Shown piece after piece: positions 51,527 through 60,829 of a stretch of DNA of 64,000 bases. The notes under the pieces were generated by a model. The model did not search any database. It was not told the DNA's origin and saw nothing but the letters and a program-made list of their open reading frames with translations. The position numbers and the translations under genes were made by a program. Position 1 is the first letter of the stretch, and each line of letters begins with the position of its first letter. This DNA is from Poseidonibacter ostreae (GTDB lineage: Bacteria > Campylobacterota > Campylobacteria > Campylobacterales > Arcobacteraceae): the NCBI RefSeq assembly GCF_009208055.1, contig NZ_WFKI01000004.1:1-64000 (forward strand). Reading direction: 5' to 3'.

Positions 51527-53080
51527 ATGTTTACTAAAGAGTCTTTATATATTAATGCTATTAAATATGACACGCAATTAAAACTTGATTATAAAAAACT
51601 AAGTGATAATGAAATCACTGAAGCTAATAATTCTGTTTTTTTAGTTGATGATGAAATTTTAGCACATGATATTGCTCATAAATTAAATACTTCACAAAAA
51701 GAGATTAATAACACTTATATCTCAACACTTTTAATTAGTGATACAACTAAGTTAGTTCCAAAATCAATATCTTCAAAATTAAAAGATTGTGAAATTGCTG
51801 AACTTAATAGTGAATTTGATATTGCTGTTTTAAAAACAACTCTTTTTGAAACTAAAAACTATTTTGATAAAACAGGTGTTGATTTTATCTATTCTGCTTT
51901 TCATATATTAAATTTACATATTGAACAAAATATTTGTAAAAATCAATTATTGATTTTTCTATTTAATAATAAAGCATTTATTCTAATTTTAGGAGATGAT
52001 GCTTCTATTGTATTTAATAAAACAGTAGATTTACCAACTTTTGAATCGATTAAAAAAACACATTTTTATGAAGATGATATTGCAGGACAAAAACTTTTTG
52101 ATGAAATTTATTATTTAGAATTAAATGAAATAATTCATAATAATCTTAATGAATTTTATGAGAAATCTAAAAATGTATTTGTAGAAAAAATTGTAATTTT
52201 ATATGCAATAAAAGAGCTATCAAATGAGCAAATTGAACAATTAAGTGATGAATTACTAGTACCAATTGATTATCATCCCATAAATATTGATGAAGAGATT
52301 TTTGAACTATCAAAAGATAAGCATTTAAAAAAGAGTTTTATCAAACCTAGAAAAAAAGCTAAAAAAACTAATTTTAACAATCTGTTCATTTTAATATTTT
52401 TCTTAGCTGCTTTTTTTGGTATTTATAAATTATTTATAAATATGGAAGAGAAACAAGAAGTAGAAAAGCAAGAAATCAAAAAGTTTGTAAAGCTACCAGA
52501 TCATATAAATATAAATGATAAAATTGATAAGCGTATAAAATCAGTTTTTAAAAGAATACCTTATGATATTGTTGTAAAAAACTTAAAACTTGAAAAAGAT
52601 AGCTTAGAAATTAATGCAACACTATTAGCTGATGATACTTTTATAAAATCTGTAAAACCATCTTTAGATGATATTTATAAGCAAATAGATATTAAAGTTG
52701 AAGATGATAAAAAGAATATGATATCAGCTAAAATTACTGCAAAAGAAGCTTTAGAATTAGAAAATATTGTTTATAAAACATATACTGATAAATATATAAC
52801 AGATGAGTTTTTACCAATTTCTAGAGTTAGTGAGCAATTAAAAATATTATTCCCTGAAGATACTATTGTAAAGTTTAATTCTAGTAAAAATGAAGATATT
52901 ACAAAATTTTTCTATTCTGTAAGTATGTTAGTAAAAACTCCAGCAGAGTTTTTTAATACAATTAAGATGTTAAATAATGAATTATATTCTATTAATATTA
53001 TGTATCCTGTAATAATGACAAAAAATATAGATGGTTTTTTAGAAATAGAGTTTAAGTTAGTATTTAATCAGCCAAAATAA
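51527..53080 (+). CDS. Uncharacterised bitopic membrane protein with PilM/N-like layout
   Basis: A 517-residue protein with a cytoplasmic part of about 280 residues, a basic linker (KPRKKAKKTNF), a single membrane helix at about 285-304, a short coiled stretch (NMEEKQEVEKQEIKK) and about 200 extracytoplasmic residues forming a mixed alpha/beta domain. No catalytic motif is evident. The order cytoplasmic domain, one helix, periplasmic ferredoxin-like domain matches GspL and the PilM-PilN-PilO set of secretion and pilus machines, and the N-terminal region could be a degraded actin-like fold, but I cannot show this from sequence alone. It follows the DUF374 gene by 20 bases in the miaB operon. 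Confidence 0.72.
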   Translation: MFTKESLYINAIKYDTQLKLDYKKLSDNEITEANNSVFLVDDEILAHDIAHKLNTSQKEINNTYISTLLISDTTKLVPKSISSKLKDCEIAELNSEFDIAVLKTTLFETKNYFDKTGVDFIYSAFHILNLHIEQNICKNQLLIFLFNNKAFILILGDDASIVFNKTVDLPTFESIKKTHFYEDDIAGQKLFDEIYYLELNEIIHNNLNEFYEKSKNVFVEKIVILYAIKELSNEQIEQLSDELLVPIDYHPINIDEEIFELSKDKHLKKSFIKPRKKAKKTNFNNLFILIFFLAAFFGIYKLFINMEEKQEVEKQEIKKFVKLPDHININDKIDKRIKSVFKRIPYDIVVKNLKLEKDSLEINATLLADDTFIKSVKPSLDDIYKQIDIKVEDDKKNMISAKITAKEALELENIVYKTYTDKYITDEFLPISRVSEQLKILFPEDTIVKFNSSKNEDITKFFYSVSMLVKTPAEFFNTIKMLNNELYSINIMYPVIMTKNIDGFLEIEFKLVFNQPK

Positions 53081-53115
53081 GTAAAAAATTGTAAGAAGTT
53101 ATAAACTAAAAACTT

Positions 53116-54177
53116 TTACCAAGTTTTTAGTTCATTGTAAATTGAATCTCTCTCAACAGGAGTAAATCCAGTATTTTTAATCAAGTCAACAAACTCTTTT
53201 AATGCAACTCCTTTTGCACTAGTTGCACCTGCTGCACTTTGAATTGATTCTTTCTCAATTGTTCCATCAACATCGTTTGAACCAAACTCTTGAGCTATTA
53301 AAGCTAATTTAACAGTTGATGTTGCCCAGTATGCTTTTATATTAGAAATATTATCTAAAACAATTCTAGCAATTGCATAAGTTTTTAAAATCTCAACACC
53401 TGTTAACGGTGCTTTGATTTTTAAGTAATTATTCTCAGTTTGATACACAAGTGGAATAAAGGCATTAAAACCACCTGTTTCATCTTGTAAGTCTCTTAGT
53501 CTAATCATATGATCAATTCTATTATCTCGGCTTTCTACATGTCCAAATAGCATTGTGGCATTACTTTGTTTTCCAGCTTTATGCCAAGTTTTATGAATTT
53601 CAATCCATTGATCAGAAGTAACTTTTCCACCACAGATTTTTTTTCTAACTTTTTCATCAAAAATTTCTGCACCACCACCTGGCATAGAATCTATTCCATG
53701 TTCAATCATCATATTGATTAACTCTTGATATGTAAGATTATACTCAGTACTTAAAAAGTGAATCTCAGCAGCTGTTAATGCTTTTACATGAATAGAGGGA
53801 AAATTCTCTTTTATTTTTTTAAATACATCCATATACCATTGTAAACCAGTATCAGGGTTATGTGCTGATACAATATGAACTTCTTTAATATCATTTTTAG
53901 AAGAATTTTTTACAATTTCAAGTATCTCTTCATGAGTCATTGTATATTGTAAGGGATTTTTTCTACTTGCACTATAAGCACAAAACTGACAAACATCTTT
54001 ACAAATATTTGTTGGATTTATATGTCTATTAATATTAAAATATGTTTTTTTACCATGTTTATTTACTCTAATTCTATTTGCATATTTTGCAAGTGTAAAT
54101 AAATCTAAATCATAAAGTTTAATAGCATCTTCATACTCTAATCGTTCATTATTTTCTAATTTTTCTATAATACTCAT
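53116..54177 (-). CDS. mqnE: Aminofutalosine synthase MqnE
   Basis: Radical-SAM enzyme of the futalosine menaquinone pathway that joins carboxyvinyl-oxybenzoate to adenosine. I start it at ATG 54177, seven bases from TAGGA; a TTG 21 bases earlier would overlap the upstream stop region. The 353 residues contain C59, C63 and C66 in TNICKDVCQFCAYSASR (CX3CX2C), HINPTN just before it, and a C-terminal TIM-barrel half ending VERDSIYNELKTW. Other mqn genes are not in the window. It follows a small membrane protein by about seven bases. Confidence 0.94.
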   Translation of the reverse strand: MSIIEKLENNERLEYEDAIKLYDLDLFTLAKYANRIRVNKHGKKTYFNINRHINPTNICKDVCQFCAYSASRKNPLQYTMTHEEILEIVKNSSKNDIKEVHIVSAHNPDTGLQWYMDVFKKIKENFPSIHVKALTAAEIHFLSTEYNLTYQELINMMIEHGIDSMPGGGAEIFDEKVRKKICGGKVTSDQWIEIHKTWHKAGKQSNATMLFGHVESRDNRIDHMIRLRDLQDETGGFNAFIPLVYQTENNYLKIKAPLTGVEILKTYAIARIVLDNISNIKAYWATSTVKLALIAQEFGSNDVDGTIEKESIQSAAGATSAKGVALKEFVDLIKNTGFTPVERDSIYNELKTW

Positions 54178-54184
54178 TTTATTC

Positions 54185-54505
54185 CTATTTACAGTCAAAG
54201 TCTTTAGTATTTTTATTATATCTACCCATATGAATAAAACCTATACATGTTTTATTTATGTCATTATCATAAAATCTAACTTTATATACTTTACTTTTAT
54301 ATCTTGTTTCTTTATCTTCAACACTTAATTTATTAATTACTTCAATTTGATTAATATTACCATGTCCCAAAGTTGCTAAAATTTCAGTCATCTTATCTTG
54401 CTTTAGTGTTTTTAAAATTGTAAATACAGCAATACCTGCAAGAATTAATACTGTTATAATAACAATAGTTCTTCTTGGTAATCTTCTTATCTCACTATTA
54501 CTCAT
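54185..54505 (-). CDS. Small single-pass membrane protein of unknown function
   Basis: About 106 residues from ATG 54505, which overlaps the carbonic anhydrase stop codon by eight bases; earlier in-frame codons lie inside that gene. The basic start MSNSEIRRLPRRT precedes one membrane helix (about 12-31), then a charged extracytoplasmic tail with three Cys-free strands and a single C-terminal Cys pair region (NKTCIGFIHMG, DFDCK). I recognise no family. The tail probably faces the periplasm. Its position between carbonic anhydrase and mqnE is coupled on both sides. Confidence 0.65.
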   Translation of the reverse strand: MSNSEIRRLPRRTIVIITVLILAGIAVFTILKTLKQDKMTEILATLGHGNINQIEVINKLSVEDKETRYKSKVYKVRFYDNDINKTCIGFIHMGRYNKNTKDFDCK

Positions 54506-55148
54506 TATCATTTTCCACAAGTGGTAAGAATGAACATTTCTCACCATCGTAAGACTCTAATGTTCCATCTTCAATTCTATAATACCAACCATGAATTTGT
54601 AAACTTCCATCTTTAATCTTTCTTTCAACATCTGGGAATGTAAGTAAGTTTTCCATTTGGTGAACTACTGAAATTCTTTCAGTTGCTCTATATAGTTTTT
54701 CTTTATCACTTTTATCTTGAATAGCTAGAAGTGTATACTCTTTTGCTCTTTTCCCTAGTTCTAACCATTTTTTAACATGGATTAAATCAGGTGAATCTCC
54801 AATATCTTGATATAAACTTTTACAAGCACCACAATGTGAATGTCCACAAATAATGATATGTTTTACGCCTAATACAGATACTGCATATTCAATAGCAGCA
54901 GAACTACCATGGAAATCATCATCAGGACTATATGGAGGTACAAAGTTTCCTACATTTCTTAAAATAAACATATCTCCAGGTTTTGTATCAAGCATCAAAT
55001 CAGGTGTAATTCTACTATCACTACAACCTACAAAAAGAATTTCTGGCTTTTGACCATTTTCTACTAAGTCTTGTACATTTCCTTGAAATTTAGGGAAAGA
55101 AACTTCTCTAAATTTTTGGTTACCTTTTATTAAATCATTTATTATCAT
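54498..55148 (-). CDS. can: Beta-class carbonic anhydrase
   Basis: A 216-residue zinc enzyme interconverting CO2 and bicarbonate. The zinc ligands and catalytic residues are C42, D44 and R46 in VGCSDSRITPD, and H103 and C106 in CGHSHCGACK; YYRIEDGTLESYDG near the C-terminus is typical of this bacterial branch. No signal peptide, so it is cytoplasmic. It overlaps the BioF-like gene upstream by four bases and the small membrane protein downstream by eight. Confidence 0.95.
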   Translation of the reverse strand: MIINDLIKGNQKFREVSFPKFQGNVQDLVENGQKPEILFVGCSDSRITPDLMLDTKPGDMFILRNVGNFVPPYSPDDDFHGSSAAIEYAVSVLGVKHIIICGHSHCGACKSLYQDIGDSPDLIHVKKWLELGKRAKEYTLLAIQDKSDKEKLYRATERISVVHQMENLLTFPDVERKIKDGSLQIHGWYYRIEDGTLESYDGEKCSFLPLVENDNE

Positions 55149-56239
55149 TTTAATTCCTTTAGAATTTTACATACTTTTATTAAATCATCTTCATTTATAT
55201 CTATTTTAGCAATAAGTCTAATAATTGCACTTTTAACAGTCGGCTGTCTAATGGCTCCAACTAAGTAATTTTTATCTTGTAAAACTGCTTGTATTTCTTT
55301 TACTTTTTTATTATCTCCTATATCAATAGGAATAATTAAACTTTTTGATTTGATATTTAAAATATTATGTATAATAGTTAAATTCTTATTTATCTTTTCT
55401 TTTAAGTCTTTTTTATTTTCAATTATATATTTTAATGATTCTAATCCAAGTGCAATATCAAATAATGATGGTGCAGTTGAATAGATAATAGGCTTAGCTC
55501 TATTTACTAAAAAATCAATGATTTCTTTTGAAGCTAAGATATAAGCTCCATAAGAACCATAGGCTTTTCCAAGAGTTCCCATTTTTACATGATATTTATT
55601 TGGTTTTATTTTATAATAATCAAAAAGACCTAATAAATTATCTCCAATAACTCCAGAACTATGAGCTTCATCAACTAATAAAATAGCTTCATATTTAGAT
55701 GATACATCAAAAAATTCTTTTGGCGCAACATCCCCACCCATAGAGTAAACACCCTCAATAGCAATAACTTTTCTACCACTTCTTGTATTAGATAAAATCT
55801 TTTCTTCTAAATCTTTATAATCATTATGCTTAAAGACAATAACTTGTTCAGGTTTTAAAAGTTTAGTGCTAAGTATTCCACTTGCATGATACTCTTCATC
55901 AATAAATAAAGTGTCATTTTTTCTACATAAAGCTTCAATCATAGCTATGTTTGCAAGAAAACCAGAACCAACTGCAACGCCTGCTTCAAAGTTATTAACT
56001 TTACATAAAGTATCTTCAAAATCTTTATGTATTTGATTATATCCATTTACAAGCATAGATGCTTTTGGACTTGTATACTGTTCTTGAAGTACTCTTTCAT
56101 AAGCTTTTTGAAAAATGTTTTTATTGACAGATAATCCTAAATAGTCATTTGAAGCTAAGTCAATTATATTTTTATTAAATATTTCTCGAGTTCTAAAACG
56201 GTTTGATTTTTTAATAGATGATAGTTCTTTTGAATACAA
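55145..56239 (-). CDS. PLP-dependent acyltransferase, BioF-like
   Basis: Alpha-oxoamine synthase family protein of 364 residues, most like 8-amino-7-oxononanoate synthase (BioF) of biotin synthesis. Seen: IDLASNDYLGLSVNK near 28, FEAGVAVGSGFLANIA near 85-100, FIDEEYHASG near 110, VDEAHSSGVIG near 185-195 and the PLP Lys in GTLGKAYGSYGAYI near 220. The C-terminal third is a little shorter than E. coli BioF. Biotin synthesis fits, but other family members (KBL, HemA-like) cannot be fully ruled out, and no bio genes are adjacent. Confidence 0.82.
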   Translation of the reverse strand: MYSKELSSIKKSNRFRTREIFNKNIIDLASNDYLGLSVNKNIFQKAYERVLQEQYTSPKASMLVNGYNQIHKDFEDTLCKVNNFEAGVAVGSGFLANIAMIEALCRKNDTLFIDEEYHASGILSTKLLKPEQVIVFKHNDYKDLEEKILSNTRSGRKVIAIEGVYSMGGDVAPKEFFDVSSKYEAILLVDEAHSSGVIGDNLLGLFDYYKIKPNKYHVKMGTLGKAYGSYGAYILASKEIIDFLVNRAKPIIYSTAPSLFDIALGLESLKYIIENKKDLKEKINKNLTIIHNILNIKSKSLIIPIDIGDNKKVKEIQAVLQDKNYLVGAIRQPTVKSAIIRLIAKIDINEDDLIKVCKILKELK

Positions 56240-56481
56240 AAAGTTCTCCGTAAGTGTTTAATTATATTAACTAAAAATTGCTAAATAAAACTTGAATAAA
56301 TTGTTTGTAACAATGATGCTAGTTTAATGCTACTAATTGTTGTTATACTTTCTTTACTAATTTTATATACAACCCAAAACAAAAAAGGTGGAAGTTTACT
56401 AACAACTTTTCTTTCACCTTTTATAATCCTAATAGCAATATTTTCCAAGACTTTTAATACTTTATTTTGTAAGATACTCAA

Positions 56482-57318
56482 ATGACAGAAAATAACAATA
56501 GAATCTTTAAGATAAATGAATTACCTTACTTAGAATTAAAATATAGTACAACATTTTTTGAATGTCCTCAAAAGCATTACCATAATATGATATGTCTACT
56601 TGGATTAAAAGAAGGTAGTGCAAAATTTATCATAAATGAGAAAGAAATTATTCTTAAAAAAGATAAAATTGTTGTTATAAATCCTAATGAAGTTCATTAT
56701 TCTATATCAGACGAGCAGAATCAAGATTATTATGTGATTTACATAAATAGAGATTGGTACAAGGCCTTACAAAATCAGATATTTGAGAGTGAAGATATAG
56801 TTTCAATGCCAAATATAATAAAGAATTTAAATATAAATAAAGATTTTTTTGTAGTATTTGATTTTTTATATAAAGATAATGAAGTTATTGAAAAAGAGAT
56901 GAAATTATTAGATTTTTTAAAAGCAATTTTTAATTTATCAATAGATGAAAATAAGTTTTTAAAAATAAAAGAGCAAACAAAAATTGCAAAAGATTTTAAG
57001 CAATATATTGAAAAGAATATCTCTTCAAAATTAACATTAACTTCTATTTCAAAAGAGTTAAATGTAAGTGCTTTTCATATTATTAGAGTTTGCAATCAAG
57101 ATTTTGGATTATCAGCAAATGCATATATAGTAAATAAAAGAGTTCATAGAGCAAAAAAACTAATAAGTGAGGGTGTTGATATTTCCCTAGCTGCGGTTGA
57201 AGTAGGATTTTATGATCAAAGTCATTTAACAAATGTTTTTAAAAAAGTTTTTGCAATGACTCCAAAAGCATATCAAAATGATATTTTAAAAAGTATACAA
57301 AGGGAAAAAATTGAATAG
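56482..57318 (+). CDS. AraC-family transcriptional regulator with cupin N-terminus
   Basis: A 278-residue regulator. Residues about 1-120 form a cupin-like ligand domain (FFECPQKHYHNMICLL, VVINPNEVHYS), the type that binds a small effector; the C-terminal two helix-turn-helix units are at about 178-270, with LTSISKELNVSAFHIIRV, then ISLAAVEVGFYDQSHLTNVF and the closing signature FAMTPKAYQND. It overlaps the MFS carrier gene by eight bases, so it most likely regulates that transporter. The ATG is close to the previous minus-strand region and has a weak ribosome site. Confidence 0.88.
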   Translation: MTENNNRIFKINELPYLELKYSTTFFECPQKHYHNMICLLGLKEGSAKFIINEKEIILKKDKIVVINPNEVHYSISDEQNQDYYVIYINRDWYKALQNQIFESEDIVSMPNIIKNLNINKDFFVVFDFLYKDNEVIEKEMKLLDFLKAIFNLSIDENKFLKIKEQTKIAKDFKQYIEKNISSKLTLTSISKELNVSAFHIIRVCNQDFGLSANAYIVNKRVHRAKKLISEGVDISLAAVEVGFYDQSHLTNVFKKVFAMTPKAYQNDILKSIQREKIE

Positions 57319-58495
57319 TTTAAATTTATTAGATAAAAATAAAAACTTTAATATTTTATTAGCAGGAATTATAGGTTTATTTATAGGTGTAGGAGTTGCA
57401 AGATTTTCTTATACTTCACTATTACCTTCAATGTTAGATGATAACTCTTTATCTTTAACTTTCTCAGGTGTTTTAGCATCACTAAATTATGCAGGATATT
57501 TATCAGGTTCAATTTTTGCAATTTTCATAAAAGATATTAATACTAAAGTAAAATACTTTAGATTAGGTATTGTTTTATGTATTTTAACAACAATTATTAT
57601 GGGAATTACTACAAATGAAGTTTTATGGTTACTTGGACGAATTATTGCAGGCTTTGGTGCAGCTATGGCTTTGGTTGTAGGAGCTGCAATAGTAATGACA
57701 AAATTAGATTTTGAAGATAAAACTAAAGCTATGGGAATATATTTTTCTGGTATTGGAATAGCTCTTGCCTTATCTGATGTAATAAGTAGATATGTTTTAT
57801 ATATCTCATCATGGCAAACATCATGGATAGTTTTAACTTTAAGTGGTGCATTAGTAGCTTTTTATCCTTTATATATTTTATCATTTGACAAGCAAATTAC
57901 TGGAAATAATGAAAAACATCCTTTTAATAAAGCACTATTTTCTCCTTTTGTTGTAATTTTAATTGCAGCATATTTTACTGAAGGTGTTGGTTTTGTTATT
58001 CAAGGAACATTTCTTCCTACTATTTTAAAATCGCTTCCTGGCTTAGAGCATGTTGCTGGATTGTCATGGTTATTAGTTGGACTTGCAGGAATTCCTGCTG
58101 CTATTATTTGGATGAAACTAGCACATAAATATGGAAGTGTAAATATAATTATAATTGCAATGTCTATTCAAATTGTGGGTATTTTAATTCCAACAATGAC
58201 TAGTAATATATATTTAAATTTATTATGTGGAATTTTATATGGGGGAACATTTACAGGTTTAGTTGCTTTATTTATGAACTTAGGTGGTAGATTATCAGGT
58301 AAAAACCCAGTTATGTTAATGGGAGCATTAACAACTGCTTATGGAATAGGGCAAGTTACAGCTCCTTTATATGCAGTAAGTTTAACTGAGTGGACTGGTA
58401 ATTATGATTATGCTTTATATGTTACAGCTATTATTGTATTTAGTGGAGTTATTATGCTTTTAGGTGCTAAAAAATTTAAAAGTTATGTTTCATAA
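57311..58495 (+). CDS. MFS transporter, YbfB/YjiJ family
   Basis: A 394-residue major facilitator with about twelve helices. The start LLAGIIGLFIGVGVARFSYTSLLP and the loop ASLNYAGYLSGS are the YbfB/YjiJ family pattern, followed by RIIAGFGAAMALVVGAA near 115 and a second half with GGTFTGLVALFMNLG near 312. Substrates of this family are unknown. It starts at TTG 57311 with AGGGA upstream and overlaps the AraC gene, whose product should sense and control what it carries. Confidence 0.88.
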   Translation: MNSLNLLDKNKNFNILLAGIIGLFIGVGVARFSYTSLLPSMLDDNSLSLTFSGVLASLNYAGYLSGSIFAIFIKDINTKVKYFRLGIVLCILTTIIMGITTNEVLWLLGRIIAGFGAAMALVVGAAIVMTKLDFEDKTKAMGIYFSGIGIALALSDVISRYVLYISSWQTSWIVLTLSGALVAFYPLYILSFDKQITGNNEKHPFNKALFSPFVVILIAAYFTEGVGFVIQGTFLPTILKSLPGLEHVAGLSWLLVGLAGIPAAIIWMKLAHKYGSVNIIIIAMSIQIVGILIPTMTSNIYLNLLCGILYGGTFTGLVALFMNLGGRLSGKNPVMLMGALTTAYGIGQVTAPLYAVSLTEWTGNYDYALYVTAIIVFSGVIMLLGAKKFKSYVS

Positions 58496-58501
58496 AGTAT
58501 T

Positions 58502-58834
58502 TTAAAGAGTGATATTTTCAAGTAGTTCAATTTGATTATCAACTACAATTATTACATCAATACAGTATGCAACATCTAGTTTTTTAATTTGTAAGTAATA
58601 CTCTGTGCTTCTTTTGATTTTTGATAATTTTGAGGGTGTTATATTGTTTACAGCAACTTCATAATCATTTGCTGATTTAACTTCACAAAAGTGATAGATA
58701 TTATTCTTTGTAGCAATAATATCTATTTCACCTAGTTTTTTAGCATAAAAATTTTGTTCGATTATTTTATAATCTAAATCTTCTAAAAAAGATATAGCTT
58801 TTTTTTCTGCTTCATCGCCTTTTTGTCTACTCAT
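58502..58834 (-). CDS. YraN-family putative endonuclease (UPF0102)
   Basis: A 110-residue restriction-fold protein of the conserved UPF0102 family. KGDEAEKKAISFLEDLDYKIIEQNF at the start (quoted to GDEAEKKAISFLE) is followed by the nuclease core GEIDIIATKNN and FCEVKSA, matching the D-(D/E)xK style motif. Its physiological role is unsettled. Sits between the MFS gene (convergent, six bases) and thiS. Confidence 0.9.
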   Translation of the reverse strand: MSRQKGDEAEKKAISFLEDLDYKIIEQNFYAKKLGEIDIIATKNNIYHFCEVKSANDYEVAVNNITPSKLSKIKRSTEYYLQIKKLDVAYCIDVIIVVDNQIELLENITL

Positions 58835-58846
58835 AAAAGTATATTT

Positions 58847-59047
58847 TCAACCGCCACCAACAAATTGAAGAAGTTCAATCTTGTCATTATCTTTTGGAAT
58901 AAAATCTTTCCAATTGTCTTTTTTAACTATTTCCATATTAACAGCTGCTGCCATTACTTTATCTTCAATTTTTAATTCTACTATTATTTCTTGTAGTGAA
59001 AAATTATCATTAAAACTTTTATCTTCACCATTAATTGTTATTTCCAT
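58847..59047 (-). CDS. thiS: Sulfur carrier protein ThiS
   Basis: A 66-residue ubiquitin-fold carrier for thiamine thiazole synthesis. It begins MEITINGEDKSFNDN and ends QFVGGG; the C-terminal Gly is adenylated and turned into a thiocarboxylate that donates sulfur. A MoaD-type assignment is possible, but the size and sequence suit ThiS better. No thiG or thiF is adjacent. Confidence 0.87.
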   Translation of the reverse strand: MEITINGEDKSFNDNFSLQEIIVELKIEDKVMAAAVNMEIVKKDNWKDFIPKDNDKIELLQFVGGG

Positions 59048-59056
59048 TTATCACCT

Positions 59057-59722
59057 TTATTCTTTTTTTATATACTCAATCATATATCCAAGACCTCTAA
59101 TATTTGTAATAAAGTCTTCTTTTATAACTTTTTTTAATCTATTTACTTCTGCTCTAATTGTAGCATTATCAATATCATCATCTTGCCAGACAAACTCTCT
59201 AAACATATCATAATTTACAGCAGAATTCTTATGTCTTGCTAGAAGTTGAATAATCTGAATTTGTCTTTTAGGTAGAGTATGTGCAACATTATTATACAAA
59301 AGAGTTAAAGTATTTGTGTTGAAACTATAGGAATCTGATAGTTGTTTATTCTGTTTTGGAACTATTTGTGACTGTGATATTTTATTTATTCGTAAAGTTA
59401 ACTCTTTTAAATGGAAAGGTTTTTTTAAATAATCATAACATCCAAGTTCAAAGGCCCTTGATATCTCTTCTATATCTATAAGTGCTGAAATAAAAATTGT
59501 TGGAATAAGTATATTTTTTGCATGAAGTGCTTCTAATACCTCAAAGCCATTAATATCAGGCACATTAATATCAAGTATTAATAATTCAAAATCTTCTTCT
59601 TCTATAATTCTTAGACAATTTGTTCCATCTCTTGTAGTTCTTACTGAATGATTTGTAGTTTGTAAATATTGTATAATCGCTCTGTTTAGCATTACATCAT
59701 CTTCAAGTAATAAGATTTTCAT
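59057..59722 (-). CDS. OmpR/PhoB-type response regulator
   Basis: A 221-residue two-component regulator. Receiver domain about 1-118 with acidic pair LEDD at 7-9, phosphoacceptor D51 in LLILDINVPDINGF and K101 in YLKKPF; the conserved Thr is replaced by Ser (FISAL). The winged-helix DNA-binding domain covers about 130-221, ending in ITNIRGLGYMIEYIKKE, the OmpR-type recognition wing. No histidine kinase is adjacent. It could be an output for one of the orphan kinases in this window, but nothing shows that. Confidence 0.93.
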   Translation of the reverse strand: MKILLLEDDVMLNRAIIQYLQTTNHSVRTTRDGTNCLRIIEEEDFELLILDINVPDINGFEVLEALHAKNILIPTIFISALIDIEEISRAFELGCYDYLKKPFHLKELTLRINKISQSQIVPKQNKQLSDSYSFNTNTLTLLYNNVAHTLPKRQIQIIQLLARHKNSAVNYDMFREFVWQDDDIDNATIRAEVNRLKKVIKEDFITNIRGLGYMIEYIKKE

Positions 59723-59752
59723 TTCGTCTCCATTTATATATATGCGAGTATA

Positions 59753-60760
59753 TCATTTTCTTACATTTATTACTTTAAATCTATCACCCATTCCAGTTGG
59801 CTCTAATAGAGTTTTAACATTTTGAGTTTGTCTTAAATATGTTGATTCATCAACATTTGCTTTTAAAATTTCAAGTAATTCAATAATTCCAAACTCAACT
59901 AAAGCTTTTAGTTGAGTATTAAAAATTACATCTTGAATATCATTATTTTTAAAACAATCACTTAAATGATTAAAATGTACATCATAAGTAATATCAGATT
60001 TCTTATATAACTTTTCTAAATCTAAGTCTTCTTCAAATATTGGATAGACGGCATGTTTTTCATAAATTCTTGCAGAAAAATCATTTCTTGGATATCTATC
60101 TCCATAATCAAAAGTTAAAAATTCAAAACTAGTTATATTTTTGCAAAGTGTATTTACAAACTCTTCATAAGATAAGCCAACTTCACCTTTTGTAATTTGA
60201 TATTTCTGACAATGTTTTATGATTTTTTCATCAATGCAGTCATGAAATTTTATTTTGTGATTTTCTACAAAAGCTTGCTGTAAAATATCTTTATCATTTG
60301 TATAAACTAATTCACAAGAAAAGGCATCAAATATTTCATTTGCTAGAACAAAGGCATTTTCAAGCTTTACATCTTGCAAATCATTATAATGCTTTAAATT
60401 TATAATATCACCAAAAGATTCTTTAATATACTCTTCTTGTTTTTTTTGTAAATTTGGAAACCTTTCAACTATTGAAAAGTTTAATGTTTCTAGAAGTTTT
60501 GGTTTTAGTGTGTAGATAAATTGAATTACATCAGCAAGTAAGTAACCATGATGTGCACCAATTTCAAGAATTGTAGTATTAGAAGGTAAAAAGCCATCTT
60601 CAATAGATTTTATAATCTTTTTTGCAATTGCTCCACCAAAAAAAGGTGAGGTTGAAACAGATGTGTAAAAATCACCATCTTTCCCTATCTCTTTGTAAGT
60701 TGCATAATAGCCATCATTTCCATATAACCAGTCATTAAAATATTCACTAAATTTAATCAT
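59753..60760 (-). CDS. MidA/NDUFAF7-like SAM-dependent methyltransferase (COG1565)
   Basis: A 335-residue class I methyltransferase. The SAM-binding glycine loop is ILEIGAHHGYLLADVIQF near 63-80 and the acidic second site is SIVERFPN near 100; the pre-SAM start FSEYFNDWLYGNDGYYAT and the late YLRQTQNVKTLLEPTGMGDRFKVI stretch (quoted to LLEPTGMGDRFK) match COG1565. The mitochondrial relative NDUFAF7 methylates an arginine of complex I, so a complex I assembly role is possible, but bacterial targets are unproven. Confidence 0.87.
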   Translation of the reverse strand: MIKFSEYFNDWLYGNDGYYATYKEIGKDGDFYTSVSTSPFFGGAIAKKIIKSIEDGFLPSNTTILEIGAHHGYLLADVIQFIYTLKPKLLETLNFSIVERFPNLQKKQEEYIKESFGDIINLKHYNDLQDVKLENAFVLANEIFDAFSCELVYTNDKDILQQAFVENHKIKFHDCIDEKIIKHCQKYQITKGEVGLSYEEFVNTLCKNITSFEFLTFDYGDRYPRNDFSARIYEKHAVYPIFEEDLDLEKLYKKSDITYDVHFNHLSDCFKNNDIQDVIFNTQLKALVEFGIIELLEILKANVDESTYLRQTQNVKTLLEPTGMGDRFKVINVRK

Positions 60761-60829
60761 TGCTAATTGTATCGAAATTTTTATGCTCTAAATATAAAGC
60801 ATGGGGTGTAAATAAAAAGATTGCTCTTT

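Noticed and set aside
56281..56481. A 66-codon minus-strand frame between the BioF-like gene and the AraC gene
   Set aside because: It begins at a TTG directly abutting the AraC ATG, with no ribosome site and no room for a promoter, and I see no family; the region is better read as intergenic (about 240 bases).
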